From the NCBI GenBank assembly GCA_947631105.1, contig CANRKD010000004.1, forward strand, positions 1 to 45,077: DNA of 45,077 nt, in the 5' to 3' direction. Position 1 is the stretch's first letter. Every line of letters begins with the position of its first letter. Source of the stretch: an uncultured Bacilli bacterium. GTDB lineage: Bacteria > Bacillota_I > Bacilli_A > RF39 > UBA660. Below the pieces are notes generated by a model. That model saw only the letters and a program-made list of their open reading frames with translations, ran no database searches and was not told where the DNA came from. Position numbers and translations under genes: made by a program. This document shows positions 8,631 through 20,284 of the stretch, piece after piece.

Positions 8631-9455
8631 TTAGTCCTCCAAGCTCAAAACATAATAATCCAACAATAAATTTATATTAACATTATAATTTAATTTATCT
8701 ATTATTTCATTAATTAATTGAATTCTTTGAATAATTTCAGTTACAGATAAAGTTTTCAATTTATTTAAATTAGTATAATGTAAACTTCCATTTAATAAAT
8801 CTAAATATATTTGTAAAATAATTTGAAAAAATTGAATCATTTGATTTTTATCTAATCTAGAATCAATGATTTTCTTGTTAATAAGTATGCTTTTATTTTT
8901 TATTATCTCTACATCATAAATATAAGAAATTGCTTTTTGGAATAATTCTTCATTTAAAATTTCCGAACTTTTTTCTTCATAATAACATTTAATAAGTTCA
9001 CAACGACTTTTTATTGTACTTATAACATTTTCTTTATTATTGGTTATTAAAAATCCAATAATATTTTCTTCAGGTTCTTCAATAAATTTCAAAATTGTAT
9101 TTGCTGATGAAGCATTAAATTTCTCAGCATCATTAATAACATAAGTATTATATTTAGAAACATATGGTTTGTGAGTAAAGAAAAATTTTAGTTCTTCCAT
9201 TTGACTTTTTTTAATAGCTTGTCCATCTGGATAAATAACAAATAAAGTTGGTAAAGTATTAGATTCAATTAAATGACAAATATTACACTTTTGACATTCT
9301 TCTTCATATGTTTTAGGACAATTGATATATTTTATTATTTGTAATACATCATTTAAGGCCATTTCTTTATTGTTTGTTTCAATTAAAAAAATATGAGAAA
9401 GTTTATTCTCATGATATCTATTTTTCATTTGATTGATATTTGAATTTTTAATCAT
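8631..9455 (-). CDS. holB: DNA polymerase III delta' subunit
   Basis: HolB is the delta' subunit of the clamp loader that opens the DnaN ring. The protein has a poorly conserved P-loop region, a zinc module (CPKTYEEECQKCNIC), the motif SSANTILKFIEEPEEN, and SRC of the sensor region (STIKSRCELI), all typical of delta'. The track starts at an upstream GTG (9464). The sequence AGGTGATAAAAATG places the ribosome-binding site over that GTG, so I use the ATG at 9455, giving 274 aa. It is one base from ricT and shares an operon with dnaX, which encodes its clamp-loader partner. Confidence 0.92.
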   Translation of the reverse strand: MIKNSNINQMKNRYHENKLSHIFLIETNNKEMALNDVLQIIKYINCPKTYEEECQKCNICHLIESNTLPTLFVIYPDGQAIKKSQMEELKFFFTHKPYVSKYNTYVINDAEKFNASSANTILKFIEEPEENIIGFLITNNKENVISTIKSRCELIKCYYEEKSSEILNEELFQKAISYIYDVEIIKNKSILINKKIIDSRLDKNQMIQFFQIILQIYLDLLNGSLHYTNLNKLKTLSVTEIIQRIQLINEIIDKLNYNVNINLLLDYYVLSLED

Positions 9456-9468
9456 TTTTATCACCTAT

Positions 9469-9657
9469 TTATCTTATAATAAAAAACATTGCAATTAAAG
9501 ATAATAATCCAGGAATACCTAAAAATGCTGTTGTCCCTAATGTAAATATATTAATAGGAATCAATACATTTAACGAATTTACTAATAAATCTAAACCATA
9601 TAAAATTAAAAAAGCAAAAACAACTTTTCGAACTAGATTAAAAACAATTTTTAACAT
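9469..9657 (-). CDS. bofA: Pro-sigma-K processing inhibitor BofA family
   Basis: This 62-residue protein consists of two hydrophobic segments. The C-terminal half (VLIPINIFTLGTTAFLGIPGLLSLIAMFFII) shows the BofA signature IPIN...FLGIPG. In B. subtilis BofA holds the SpoIVFB protease inactive in the mother-cell-derived membrane until the forespore signals. It lies after recR, as in B. subtilis (recR-yaaL-bofA). The AGGTGAT ribosome-binding site is well placed. No sigK or spoIVFB is visible here, so an active sigma-K checkpoint is inference. Confidence 0.87.
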   Translation of the reverse strand: MLKIVFNLVRKVVFAFLILYGLDLLVNSLNVLIPINIFTLGTTAFLGIPGLLSLIAMFFIIR

Positions 9658-9698
9658 TGGACAATCACCTATAATAAATATATTTAAAAATTAAAAAC

Positions 9699-10301
9699 TT
9701 ATTCCGATATTTGTTTTCGATCATCTAATGCTTTGTCTAATGTCATGACATCAATATAATCAATATCAGCTCCTATTGGAATTCCATAGGATAATCTTGA
9801 AATTAAAACATCTTTTCCTTCTAAAATTTTAGTAATAAATAATGTAGTAGTCTCTCCTTCTATATTAGATTTTAACGCTAAAATAAGTTCTGGTTTTTCT
9901 AATTTTTCTACTCGTTCTATCAAAGATGTTAAATTGATATCTTCATATCCAATATCTTCTGTAGGAGAAATAAGACCATTTAAAACATGATAATTTCCCC
10001 TATAATTACCTAATTTTTCAAAAGCAAACACACTTTTATAATCTTCTAGAACACAAATTAAATTTTTATCTCTAGTTTCATCATTACAAATATCACAGAT
10101 TTCTTTATCAGTTATATGACCACAAATCTTACATGGTTTTAAATGTTCTTTAGCCTCTACCAAAGATAAACTAAAATTATTAATCTGTTCAAACGGTAAT
10201 TCTAAAGTAGCCAATGCCATTCTTTCAGCACTCTTTTCTCCTATACCGGGTAATTTTTTATAAAATTCTATTATATCTTCTAGTTTTTTAGGATAAACCA
10301 T
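9699..10301 (-). CDS. recR: Recombination mediator RecR
   Basis: RecR works with RecO and RecF to load RecA on gaps. The protein has the HhH motif LPGIGEKSAERMAL, the four-cysteine zinc finger CKICGHITDKEICDIC, and the Toprim domain (LICVLEDYKSVFAFEK ... ILALKSNIEGETT). The track starts at a GTG (10316) that overlaps the ybaB end. The ATG at 10301 gives 200 aa, the usual RecR length, and begins MVYPKKLE as homologues do. An AGGTGG ribosome-binding site lies upstream at a long spacing. It follows ybaB and dnaX as in B. subtilis. Confidence 0.95.
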   Translation of the reverse strand: MVYPKKLEDIIEFYKKLPGIGEKSAERMALATLELPFEQINNFSLSLVEAKEHLKPCKICGHITDKEICDICNDETRDKNLICVLEDYKSVFAFEKLGNYRGNYHVLNGLISPTEDIGYEDINLTSLIERVEKLEKPELILALKSNIEGETTTLFITKILEGKDVLISRLSYGIPIGADIDYIDVMTLDKALDDRKQISE

Positions 10302-10302
10302 A

Positions 10303-10599
10303 TTAAAATAAACCACCTAATCCAGACCCTATTGATCCTAATTTATTTTCTATTTCTTTATCAACTTTGGATAATGCATCTTTAGATGCGATTAAAATCA
10401 TATCTTCTAACATTTCAATATCATCAATGTCATATTGCTGAGAATGTATTTTAATTGATACTAATTCTTTTTTACCATTATATTCTACATCCACTAACTC
10501 GCTTTTTCCTGTGAATATAGTTTTATCTATTTCCTCTTTCTTTTTTTGCATATCACGTTGCATTTTTTGAGCTTGCGCCATTAAATTTTGCATATTCAT
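10303..10599 (-). CDS. ybaB: YbaB/EbfC family nucleoid-associated protein
   Basis: A 98-aa dimeric DNA-binding protein (YaaK in B. subtilis). Visible features are the N-terminal helix MNMQNLMAQAQKMQRDMQKKKEEI, the central VDVEYNGKKELVSIKIHSQ strand region and the Gly-rich C-terminus GSIGSGLGGLF. It sits between dnaX and recR, the near-universal arrangement for this family. Role is nucleoid association or gene-specific regulation; details are family knowledge. Confidence 0.95.
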   Translation of the reverse strand: MNMQNLMAQAQKMQRDMQKKKEEIDKTIFTGKSELVDVEYNGKKELVSIKIHSQQYDIDDIEMLEDMILIASKDALSKVDKEIENKLGSIGSGLGGLF

Positions 10600-10615
10600 A
10601 TTTATTCCTCTTTCT

Positions 10616-12217
10616 CTATTTAATTACTATTTTTTCTTTTTTAAATATATCCGCTATATCTAAACTAGAGACTGCTTCATCTGGCTGATTATTTATATGT
10701 TCATAAGTAGGCTCATCCTGATAAATATATTGTATTCCATTTTTTATATTTCTTATATAAGCCTCTTTTTGAAATTCCCAATTTTCTTTAGACAATGCAA
10801 TAAATTTCATATCTAAATTTAAACATTTTTTATATTCATTTTCAATTATTTCTAACTCCTTATTAAATAAATTAGCTACACTTTGTTGGTCATGTATAAT
10901 AATATTTATATTTTCAGAAGATAAAACAACATCACAATCAATAATAAAACTTTTAATATTATTTATTAAATCATTTGCACTTAAAAAGTTTTGCCAATTT
11001 TTTTTACTTTCATTTAAATATTTCTTATTAGCATTTGTAAAACAATTATTTATACGTACTGATGTTAATTTATCAATATATTCATTATAATACAAATTTT
11101 CTTTTAACTCATTTTCATTTAATACCCTATCTTCTGTTGACATATCCTTTAATTTTGGTTCTGAAATTTCTTTATTATCAGACTTTTCTATATTCAATTT
11201 CATATTTTCTATAAATATCATAGAAATTAATAAAAAAGGATCTATATTAATATTAATCTTATTAATCAAATCATTTAATTCAAAAATAATTTTCTTCAAA
11301 ACAGAATATTTTTCATCATTTAAATCATTTTTATAATCTATTGCTTTTATAAAAAGTTCATCTATCATTTTTTTTATAAAAGTTTTATAATCAACTGCAC
11401 CTTGAGATAATTCAGTAAATTTTGATTTCAAATTGGTAAAATCATTATCCAAAAAATATTGTATTATATTTTTAATTTGAATCATTGATACAGAACCATA
11501 ACTTTCAAGAACCGTTTCTAATGATATTGAAGAATTACTTGTGGATAACTGATTTAATATACTTAAAGCATCTCTTAATCCGCCATCAGATAAATAACTA
11601 ATTTCTTTTAACGCATCATCAGAAATTTCAATATTTTCTTGTTCACATACATATTTCAAATGATTTTCTATATCATCATTACTAATTTGTTTAAAATCAT
11701 ATCTTTGACAACGAGACAATATAGTAATAGGAACATTTTCTATATTAGTCGTAGCTAAAATAAAAATAACATGGGCAGGAGGCTCTTCTAAAGTTAATAA
11801 AAGGGCATTAAAAGCACTTGCAGATAACATATGTACTTCATCAATTATATAAACTTTAAATTTACTATATGAAGGAGAAACTTTAACATTGTTAATAAGT
11901 TCTCTTATTTCATCAACACCATTATTTGAAGCAGCATCTATTTCAATAATATCAGCATTTTCATTTATATGCTTACAACTATCACAACTATTACAAGGAT
12001 TTCCATCCTTTAAATGTTCACAATTTACTGTTTTAGCAAAAACTTTAGCTGTACTAGTTTTTCCAGTTCCTCTAGGTCCAGTAAAAATATACGCATGAGA
12101 TATTTTATCATTAATAATAGCATTTTTTAGCATAGAAATTGCATATTTTTGACCAACTATCTCATCAAAATTGCTAGGACGATATTTTCTATAAAGCACT
12201 TTATAATCTGTTTCCAT
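10616..12217 (-). CDS. dnaX: DNA polymerase III gamma/tau subunit
   Basis: DnaX is the ATPase motor of the clamp loader. The 533-aa protein has Walker A GPRGTGKTSTAKV (about residue 44), a zinc module (CEHLKDGNPCNSCDSC), Walker B IIDEVHMLS, the AFNALLLTLEEPP helix and the SRC sensor region (ILSRCQRYDFK). The C-terminal third is Lys/Asn/Ile-rich and little conserved; it would be the tau region that binds polymerase. I saw no obvious A-run frameshift site for a separate gamma form, though the region is very A-rich. It lies downstream of tadA and the SRP RNA gene, as in many Bacilli. Confidence 0.96.
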   Translation of the reverse strand: METDYKVLYRKYRPSNFDEIVGQKYAISMLKNAIINDKISHAYIFTGPRGTGKTSTAKVFAKTVNCEHLKDGNPCNSCDSCKHINENADIIEIDAASNNGVDEIRELINNVKVSPSYSKFKVYIIDEVHMLSASAFNALLLTLEEPPAHVIFILATTNIENVPITILSRCQRYDFKQISNDDIENHLKYVCEQENIEISDDALKEISYLSDGGLRDALSILNQLSTSNSSISLETVLESYGSVSMIQIKNIIQYFLDNDFTNLKSKFTELSQGAVDYKTFIKKMIDELFIKAIDYKNDLNDEKYSVLKKIIFELNDLINKININIDPFLLISMIFIENMKLNIEKSDNKEISEPKLKDMSTEDRVLNENELKENLYYNEYIDKLTSVRINNCFTNANKKYLNESKKNWQNFLSANDLINNIKSFIIDCDVVLSSENINIIIHDQQSVANLFNKELEIIENEYKKCLNLDMKFIALSKENWEFQKEAYIRNIKNGIQYIYQDEPTYEHINNQPDEAVSSLDIADIFKKEKIVIK

Positions 12218-12260
12218 ATTCTAACACCACTAAATAGTATTATAACATAAAAAAATATTA

Positions 12261-12683
12261 TTATCGTTTATTTTGAAAAAAATTTGACAATAATTGTTGA
12301 TAAGTAACTGAATAATCACTAAAATCAGATACTTCAAACTTTGTTTTATAATATTCTTTTTTAAACTCTGGTTTATCTAATAAATAATAAACTTTACTAA
12401 TACGACTTTGATTAATAATTTCATTGCACATAGAACATGGTTTTAACGTTACATAAAGAATACAATCGCTTAAATTCCATCTTTTCAATTTTTTCGCTGC
12501 CTTTTTTATTGCTAATATTTCGGCATGAGATGTAATATCCTGAGTTTTTTCTTTTTTATTATAAGATATTGATAAAATTTTATTATCTTTCATAACAAGA
12601 GCTGCTACTGGAATTTCTCCTTTTTTATATGCTTTTGTAGCTTGTTTAAGTAATTTTTTATATATATTAGCTTCTAAATTCAT
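12261..12683 (-). CDS. tadA: tRNA adenosine(34) deaminase
   Basis: TadA makes inosine at tRNA-Arg(ACG) position 34. The zinc deaminase motifs are HAEILAI and PCSMC. The track begins at 12773, but its first 30 residues are a translation of the SRP RNA gene. The true start is the ATG at 12683 (MNLEANIYKK), which has AGGTGATTTTATG in front of it and gives 140 aa, within the normal TadA range. It probably depends on readthrough from the SRP RNA promoter, because only a T-run and the ribosome-binding site lie between the two. Confidence 0.93.
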   Translation of the reverse strand: MNLEANIYKKLLKQATKAYKKGEIPVAALVMKDNKILSISYNKKEKTQDITSHAEILAIKKAAKKLKRWNLSDCILYVTLKPCSMCNEIINQSRISKVYYLLDKPEFKKEYYKTKFEVSDFSDYSVTYQQLLSNFFQNKR

Positions 12684-12694
12684 AAAATCACCTA

Positions 12695-12773
12695 TAAAAA
12701 AAGTGCACACAAACAGGGATTGATATGGCTGCTGTCTTCCAACTCTGACCAAGTTACAATATATTTGTTGCAC
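12695..12773 (-). ncRNA. ffs: Signal recognition particle RNA (small bacterial 4.5S type)
   Basis: On the minus strand GGTCAGAGTTGGAAGACAG followed by CAGCC is the conserved SRP domain IV, with a GGAA tetraloop and the asymmetric and symmetric internal loops bound by Ffh. The ends pair (GTGCAACAAA with TTTGTGTGCAC) and the RNA ends in a seven-T run at 12696-12702. The RNA is short (about 71 nt plus tail), so it lacks the Alu-like domain of B. subtilis scRNA. It lies upstream of tadA, whereas in B. subtilis it sits between tadA and dnaX. Confidence 0.93.
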
Positions 12774-12779
12774 AAATAG

Positions 12780-12808
12780 ATACTACCATTTTTTAATTTT
12801 TTTTTCAA
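12780..12808 (-). promoter_or_regulatory. Sigma-A promoter of the SRP RNA
   Basis: On the minus strand TTGAAA (12803-12808), a 17-nt A-rich spacer and TAGTAT (12780-12785) form a good promoter. It predicts a start near 12773, exactly where the 5' strand of the SRP RNA terminal helix begins. A parS site (12811-12826) lies directly upstream of the -35. Confidence 0.75.
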
Positions 12809-12810
12809 TA

Positions 12811-12826
12811 TGTTTCACGTGAAACA
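12811..12826. promoter_or_regulatory. parS site 1
   Basis: TGTTTCACGTGAAACA is a perfect match to the bacterial parS consensus (TGTTNCACGTGAAACA) bound by ParB/Spo0J. Chance occurrence of this GC-containing 16-mer twice within 70 bp of AT-rich DNA is negligible. It lies in the intergenic space between the SRP RNA promoter and gyrA. Confidence 0.92.
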
Positions 12827-12870
12827 TCACATTATAAATAAAAATATATTAAATCATTTAAAATAACAAA

Positions 12871-12900
12871 ATAAAAATGTTTCACGTGAAACATTTTTAT
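12871..12900. promoter_or_regulatory. parS site 2 in a longer palindrome at the gyrA stop codon
   Basis: A second exact TGTTTCACGTGAAACA (12878-12893) sits in the middle of a 30-bp perfect palindrome that reaches into the gyrA stop codon (12897-12899). On the minus strand the palindrome ends in T-rich sequence, so the same DNA could also act as the gyrA transcription terminator. Confidence 0.9.
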
Positions 12901-15365
12901 TTTTCTTCTATATTCGAAATATTTTCATTTTCATTTTCTTCATTAAATATTTCAGGTGTTTTTTCAACTAAACTTATATTTGATACTTCTTGATTTTCTT
13001 TTAAATGGATTAAACGAACTCCTTGAGTCACTCTACCTAAAGTATTAACTTGTTCTAAAGGAACTCTAATAATCATACCTGTATCCGTTACAACAACTAA
13101 ATCGCAATTATCTTCAGCTAATTTAAAGGCTGCCATATCACCATTTTTTTCAGTTACTTGTAAAGCTTTAACACCTTTACTTCCACGTTTTGTTTGACGA
13201 TAATCCGAAACAGCGGTTTGTTTACCATAACCTTTCTTGGTAACAATAATTAAAGAATCCTGATCGGTTGCTTTTTCAGCACCAATGCAAGTACTATTTT
13301 CTAATGTAATTCCTCGAACTCCACTAGCAGTTCTTCCCATTATACGAATATCACTTTCAATAAATTTTACCATTCGACCTGCACTAGAACCTAACAGGAT
13401 ACAATCTTCTCCACTAGTTTTTAATACAGAAATTAACTCATCATTTTCTTTTAAATTAATGCAAATTTTACCATTTGTTCGAATATTCTCAAATTCTTTA
13501 ATATTTGTTCTTTTTACTATTCCACATCTTGTAGCAAATATTAAATATTTTGCCATTTCTTCTTTCTTTATACATAAAATAGAATTAATTTTTTCTTCCT
13601 TTTCAATTTGAAGAAGATTAATAATTGGAATTCCTTTGGATTGTCTTCCAAATTCAGGAATTTCATATCCTTTTAAGCGATAAACTTTACCTTTATTTGT
13701 AAAGAATAAAATGAAATCATGAGTAGATAATGATTCTAGATGTTCAACAAAATCTTCTTCATTTGTGTTCATTCCTTTAACACCTACTCCACCACGATTT
13801 TGTAATTTAAAAGTATCAGAAGTAGTTCGTTTTACATAACCATTGTGAGTAAGTGCTATCATTATATCTTCTTCAGGTATTAATGATTCATCTTCTATAA
13901 ATTCAATAGCAGTCATATCTATTTTTGTTCTTCTTTCATCTGCATACTTATTTTTGATTTCAAGCAATTCTTTACGAATAATTGATAATACTCTTGCTTC
14001 ACTACCTAAAATACTACGATATTCTTCAATTGCTTTTAATAATTCAGCAAGTTCATTTTCAATTTTATCACGTTCTAAACCAGTCAAACGGCGAAGCCTC
14101 ATATCCAAAATAGCAGTTGTTTGAATTTCATCAAGCCCAAAACGTTTCATTAATTGTTCTTTAGCAACTACATCCGTTGCAGCTTCACGAATAATTTTAA
14201 TCACTTCATCTAAATGATCAAGTGCAATTTTTAAACCCTCTAAAATATGTACTCTTTCTTCTGCTTTAGATAAATCATATTGAGTTCTTCTTATAATAAT
14301 TTCTTTTTGATAATCAATATATTTTGAAATAATCTCTTTAAGTGGAAGAATTTTTGGACTATTTTGATCAATCATTAAGAAATTAATACCATATGTTGTT
14401 TGCAATTGAGTATATTTATATAAATTATTTAGTACTACATTAGCATTTGCATCTCTTTTAATGTATATAACTACACGTACTGGATTTTCTAAATTTGATT
14501 CTTCATGAATATCACTAATACCATCAATAATCTTATCTCGAACCAACTCTCCTATTCTAGTTTGAAACTCTGATTTATTAACTTTATAAGGAAGTTCTGT
14601 AACAATTATTCTTGTTTTCCCATTTTCTTCTTCAATATTAGCAGTACCTCGAATAGTAATAGTTCCTTTACCTGTTTCATAAGCTTTTTTAATCCCACTA
14701 TTACCTAATATTGAAGCTCCTGTGGGAAAGTCTGGTCCTTTAATATATTGCATTAATCCATCTGTATCTATTTCTGGATTATCAATATAAGCAACACATC
14801 CATCAATTACTTCTCCTAAATTATGAGGAGGAATATTGGTAGCCATACCAACAGCGATACCCATTGTACCATTAACCAAAATATTTGGAAATCTACTTGG
14901 TAAAATCACTGGTTCATTTTCAGTTTCATCAAAATTTTCTTTAAAATCAACTGTATTTTTATTCAAATCACGAACCATTTCTAAAGATAATTTAGATAAT
15001 CTGGCTTCGGTATAACGCATTGCTGCTGCTCCATCACCATCCATATTACCAAAATTTCCACGACCATCTACTAACATATGTCGATAAGTAAAATTTTGAG
15101 CCATACCAACCATTGCTTCATAAATAGAAGAATCTCCATGTGGATGATATTTACCCATTACATCCCCAACAATTCTAGCACTTTTACGATGAGGCTTATC
15201 AGGAGTATAGCCAGACTCAAACATAGAATATAAAATACGACGATGCACAGGTTTTAGTCCATCTCGTAAGTCTGGTATTGCTCGAGCCACAATAACACTC
15301 ATAGAATATCGTCCAAAGGAATTCTTAAACTCTTCTACTATATTCTTTTCGACAATTTTATCCAT
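12897..15365 (-). CDS. gyrA: DNA gyrase subunit A
   Basis: GyrA is the DNA cleavage and wrapping subunit of gyrase. The catalytic Tyr is in [13 protein letters not shown]. The quinolone-resistance region reads [19 protein letters not shown], with Ser and Glu at the usual resistance positions, i.e. the susceptible form. The C-terminal beta-pinwheel has a GyrA-box variant (QTKRGSKG instead of QRRGGKG), which supports gyrase over topoisomerase IV. The C-terminus ends in an acidic tail ([15 protein letters not shown]). Length is 822 aa. It follows gyrB by 13 bp. Confidence 0.97.
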   Translation of the reverse strand: MDKIVEKNIVEEFKNSFGRYSMSVIVARAIPDLRDGLKPVHRRILYSMFESGYTPDKPHRKSARIVGDVMGKYHPHGDSSIYEAMVGMAQNFTYRHMLVDGRGNFGNMDGDGAAAMRYTEARLSKLSLEMVRDLNKNTVDFKENFDETENEPVILPSRFPNILVNGTMGIAVGMATNIPPHNLGEVIDGCVAYIDNPEIDTDGLMQYIKGPDFPTGASILGNSGIKKAYETGKGTITIRGTANIEEENGKTRIIVTELPYKVNKSEFQTRIGELVRDKIIDGISDIHEESNLENPVRVVIYIKRDANANVVLNNLYKYTQLQTTYGINFLMIDQNSPKILPLKEIISKYIDYQKEIIIRRTQYDLSKAEERVHILEGLKIALDHLDEVIKIIREAATDVVAKEQLMKRFGLDEIQTTAILDMRLRRLTGLERDKIENELAELLKAIEEYRSILGSEARVLSIIRKELLEIKNKYADERRTKIDMTAIEFIEDESLIPEEDIMIALTHNGYVKRTTSDTFKLQNRGGVGVKGMNTNEEDFVEHLESLSTHDFILFFTNKGKVYRLKGYEIPEFGRQSKGIPIINLLQIEKEEKINSILCIKKEEMAKYLIFATRCGIVKRTNIKEFENIRTNGKICINLKENDELISVLKTSGEDCILLGSSAGRMVKFIESDIRIMGRTASGVRGITLENSTCIGAEKATDQDSLIIVTKKGYGKQTAVSDYRQTKRGSKGVKALQVTEKNGDMAAFKLAEDNCDLVVVTDTGMIIRVPLEQVNTLGRVTQGVRLIHLKENQEVSNISLVEKTPEIFNEENENENISNIEEK

Positions 15366-15378
15366 TTAGATCACCTTC

Positions 15379-18392
<3,014 letters not shown>

Positions 18393-18417
18393 ATTTAGCC
18401 TCTTTTACGCCCTATAA

Positions 18418-18454
18418 TAAAAATAATAGGTATTTATGTACTCCTATACCTATT
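18418..18454 (-). terminator. Terminator after the comK-like gene
   Basis: On the minus strand an 8-bp stem AATAGGTA / TACCTATT (18425-18454) is followed by ATTTTTATT. It lies 28 bp past the comK-like stop and upstream of recF. Confidence 0.65.
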
Positions 18455-18481
18455 AAAATTATATCACAATAAAGCTTTTTT

Positions 18482-18934
18482 TTAAATCTTTTTTTCTATT
18501 TTTCTTCCATTTAAGACAGATTCTAATCTAGTTGATCTTAAAACTTGATTATCTACTATACCATAAGACGTATCTAATACAATTTTATCTTTATTTTTAA
18601 ATTCAACAATCAAATGATTATTTTCATAATAATATCGATCTATATAGCTTAATCTTAACCAAGAACAATCAGCTAATCTTGGCGAAGAAGTTGGAAAAAA
18701 TATAATATTACTACTTTCTTCTACAATAATTGGTGCTTTATAAGAAACTCCAATTAAATTTTCTGTACCCTTTTTTCTACCAGCTAAGGAACTACCAAAA
18801 TATTTACAACTTTCTTCCATAATTTGATTTGCTGATTTGTTTACAATAAAATTTTTGTCTTCTTCATATACTCTAGTTTTATTCCCCATAGCATATAAAG
18901 CAACTGTATTACTATTTATTTCATAACTTTCCAT
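18482..18934 (-). CDS. ComK-family protein (competence transcription factor-like)
   Basis: The 150-aa protein aligns by eye with B. subtilis ComK. ESYEINSNTVAL corresponds to the ComK N-terminus, SCKYFGSSLAGRKKGT to SCRFFGSSYAGRKAGT, and KAPIIVEESSNIIFFPTSS to KPPIMVDPSNQIFLFPT. NQVLRSTRLESVLNGR fits the segment near residue 150. ComK (about 192 aa) binds AT-boxes and activates DNA-uptake genes. This protein stops before the C-terminal tail, which in ComK contains FMLYPK, the MecA recognition motif as I recall. It has its own strong ribosome-binding site (GGGGGTGA) and is isolated by terminators on both sides. It occupies the yaaA position between dnaN and recF. Family call is firm; a competence role is inference. 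Confidence 0.85.
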   Translation of the reverse strand: MESYEINSNTVALYAMGNKTRVYEEDKNFIVNKSANQIMEESCKYFGSSLAGRKKGTENLIGVSYKAPIIVEESSNIIFFPTSSPRLADCSWLRLSYIDRYYYENNHLIVEFKNKDKIVLDTSYGIVDNQVLRSTRLESVLNGRKIEKKI

Positions 18935-19002
18935 AAAATTTCACCCCCTAACTCCGGAAAATTGTGTTCTACATTAACAAATAAATAAATAAGATTTTGT
19001 CG

Positions 19003-19038
19003 AAAAAAGAAAAAACTTATTATAAATTAATAAGTTTT
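19003..19038 (-). terminator. Terminator of dnaA-dnaN
   Basis: An 11-bp perfect stem (AAAACTTATTA / TAATAAGTTTT, 19012-19038) overlaps the dnaN stop codon and is followed on the minus strand by TTCTTTTTTCG. It ends the dnaA-dnaN transcript before the comK-like gene. Confidence 0.78.
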
Positions 19039-20145
19039 AATAGGTAAAATTAATTGAATTAATGTTTCATCTGTTAAAGATTTAATAACAATAGGTTTTA
19101 CATCATTAGTTAATAGTAATAAAATTTCATCTTCTTTAATTGTTTTTAATGCTTCTAACATATACTTAGAGCTAAAAGAAATATCAATATTTGAACTAGG
19201 ATCTGTATCAATTGATAATTTTTCTTCCACCTTTCCTATTTCTGAAGCATATGAATTGATAATCATTTCTTTATTTTCTATTTTCATTTTAATAATATTC
19301 TTATCTTTTCCTTGAGTTAATAAAGCTGCTCTATCCACACTAGCCATATATTCATTTTTATCAATTTTTACGATAATACTAAATTCATTAGGTATTAAAT
19401 TAGTTGTATTTGGATAAGTTCCAGAAAGTAAATTTGTTTGAAATTTAATATTTTTATATTTAAACAAAACTTTATTATTAAAAATATGCATTTCCACTTC
19501 TTCATCATCATTAATTATTTTTTCTAATTCAATAATATTTTTTCCTGGTATAACAATATTAATATCGGAAGCAACTGAAGTAGATAATTTTATTGTTTTT
19601 TTAGCTAAACGATAAGAATCTGTAGCAATAAATTCCATTAAATTTCCAAATATTGTAACATTTATACCAGTTAATAATGGTCGTAATTCTTGAGTTGAAA
19701 TAGCGAATACTGTTTGATTAATTAATGATTTCAAAATATCTCCTTTTATGATGATAGGATCTTTATGTTCTTCCATCTTCATATTTGGATAATCGTTAGC
19801 ATCTAAACAATTCAAATTATATTGATTATTATCCGTATATATTCTTATTTTTAAACGATCTATAGCTTCAAAATAAATTATATCTGCGGGCATTTTTCGA
19901 ATAATTTCTAAAATATATTTACTTTGAATAACAATAATTCCTTCTTTTTCAATATTTTTTATATCTTTTTTATCAATAAATGAATTTATTGTTAATTCAC
20001 TATCACTAGCAGTTAAAGATAAACCATTCTTAGTTAATTCAAATTTAATCCCTCCTAATATGGGGATTACATTTTTAGTCGATACTCCTTTTATTACATT
20101 ATTTAAATTTTCTAATAAAATCATTTTATCAATTGTAAATTTCAT
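19027..20145 (-). CDS. dnaN: DNA polymerase III beta sliding clamp
   Basis: DnaN is the ring that tethers polymerase to DNA. The 372-aa protein has the three-repeat clamp fold, with recognisable segments GIKFELTKNGLSLTASDSELTI, TDSYRLAKKTI and the C-terminal QLILPIKTY. That C-terminus corresponds to the conserved ..PMR/IRTY end of the family. AAGGAAAG precedes the ATG. It lies downstream of dnaA in the standard order, with a DnaA-box-bearing intergenic region between them. Confidence 0.97.
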   Translation of the reverse strand: MKFTIDKMILLENLNNVIKGVSTKNVIPILGGIKFELTKNGLSLTASDSELTINSFIDKKDIKNIEKEGIIVIQSKYILEIIRKMPADIIYFEAIDRLKIRIYTDNNQYNLNCLDANDYPNMKMEEHKDPIIIKGDILKSLINQTVFAISTQELRPLLTGINVTIFGNLMEFIATDSYRLAKKTIKLSTSVASDINIVIPGKNIIELEKIINDDEEVEMHIFNNKVLFKYKNIKFQTNLLSGTYPNTTNLIPNEFSIIVKIDKNEYMASVDRAALLTQGKDKNIIKMKIENKEMIINSYASEIGKVEEKLSIDTDPSSNIDISFSSKYMLEALKTIKEDEILLLLTNDVKPIVIKSLTDETLIQLILPIKTY

Positions 20146-20284
20146 TTTCTTTCCTTCTTTCTTTTATAATAATATTTATAATGGTGTGAATAACTTGAAT
20201 AACTTAATTATTTATTATATTTTCTAATGAAATTATAAATATTAAGAGTGAATAACTATGTTTTTATAATTTAATTTATCCACA
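20146..20284. other. dnaA-dnaN intergenic, second DnaA-box cluster
   Basis: This AT-rich 139-bp gap holds a perfect DnaA box TTATCCACA (20276-20284), directly against the dnaA stop. It also has near-boxes AGTGAATAA (20247-20255) and TGTGAATAA (20185-20193). Together with the cluster upstream of dnaA it resembles the bipartite origin of B. subtilis, where unwinding occurs in this interval. The dnaN ribosome-binding site is at its left end. Confidence 0.65.

Noticed and set aside
18935-19010. ComK AT-boxes (AAAAN5TTTT pair) upstream of the comK-like gene
   Set aside because: Two one-mismatch boxes can be found, but their spacing does not fit the known K-box classes, and such matches are expected by chance in DNA this AT-rich.
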